DNA of 64,000 nucleotides from Pithys albifrons albifrons (lineage: Eukaryota; Chordata; Aves; Passeriformes; Thamnophilidae): contig NC_092463.1 in the NCBI RefSeq assembly GCF_047495875.1, positions 18,217,224-18,281,223 on the forward strand. The letters run 5' to 3'. Below the pieces are notes generated by a model. The model ran no database searches and was not told the origin of the DNA. It was given only the letters and a program-made list of their open reading frames with translations. Both the position numbers and the translations under genes were made by a program. This document shows positions 63,500 through 64,000 of this stretch, in pieces (the stretch's first letter is position 1; each line of letters opens with the position of its first letter).

Positions 63500-64000
63500 T
63501 CATGCGTGTAGTTCTAGAGGCTGCACGGTTTGCTTAGTCCCTGTCCCAGGCTCCTCCAGAACAGACGTGAGAGGGCTCCCCAGCTGCTGGTCGGCACAGC
63601 CCGGGGCGATCGATGTCTGCGGCAGGGACGGGGCTGCCGCACTTCAGCCATGGCAGGGAAGATCATGCCCCAACTCCTGGCTGCAGCGTTCCCCACGTCC
63701 ACCGAGTACCATAAGAACAGGGCTTAGCTATTCCCGTCCGTTGGAGTTAGAAATGGGAGCTGCGGCGGGTGCTTTTCTAGAGCGCTGCCGGGATGCCCGG
63801 TGAGCCTTGTGGACGGGCAGTGGGGGCTCAGTCCCGAGTGGGCACCGGAGCTTCCATGGCAGGGCTGCCCAGTGGGAGACGCGGGCACCGCCGGGCCCCG
63901 CGTTACATAAGCGGGGGAGCGGCCGATGCCGCCGGAGGCCTCCAGGGGGAGAGCCAGCTCCTTCCAGCGGGAAAGACGGCTCCCAGGAAAAGGGAGGGAG
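63500..64000. promoter_or_regulatory. GC-rich right edge, possible promoter flank
   Basis: CpG density rises steadily toward the edge (gcgggcaccgccgggcccc, gcgggggagcggccgatgcc). A weak TATA-like word (acataagcggg) lies near 63910. It may be the start of a CpG-island promoter for a gene or non-coding RNA beyond the window. No exon can be called. Confidence 0.35.

Overview
The window is vertebrate nuclear DNA, almost certainly from a bird. Its only recognisable protein-coding gene is the 3' part of FOXN3 (forkhead box N3, also called CHES1) on the + strand. The interspersed repeats are avian in character: CR1 LINE fragments, an ERVL-type LTR that matches the common avian consensus as I remember it, and no Alu, B1 or L1. 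Coding density is very low, and most open frames are chance.

Layout. Positions 1-64 are the end of a FOXN3 coding exon that enters from the left. It is followed by a ~11.2 kb intron, a 109-nt exon (11253-11361), a ~9.9 kb intron, and the terminal exon, whose coding part is 21302-21851. The three pieces join in frame into about 240 C-terminal residues. The forkhead DNA-binding domain lies upstream, outside the window. A ~6.8 kb AT-rich 3'UTR follows, with its best poly(A) signal at 28676-28681. From there to the right edge (about 35 kb) I see no protein-coding exon. In human, FOXN3 is followed downstream by a long gene-poor interval, which fits.

The downstream region holds CR1 fragments, two LTR-type elements, a short interstitial telomeric repeat, and one well-preserved tRNA-Thr(TGT) gene at 62050-62122 beside a CpG-rich block. 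The last few hundred bases are again GC-rich and may approach a promoter outside the window.

The most interesting element is a ~374-bp insertion in the first FOXN3 intron (9696-10069), flanked by a perfect 12-bp direct repeat. It fuses a tRNA-Gln-like head (A and B boxes), a recognisable 5S rRNA segment lacking about 26 nt, an unrelated body, an A12 run, a hairpin with a TTCG loop and an ATACAT-type tail. It looks like a young composite tRNA/5S SINE. I found no second copy here, so family status and partner LINE must be tested genome-wide. I found no bacterial-type system, CRISPR array or gene cluster.
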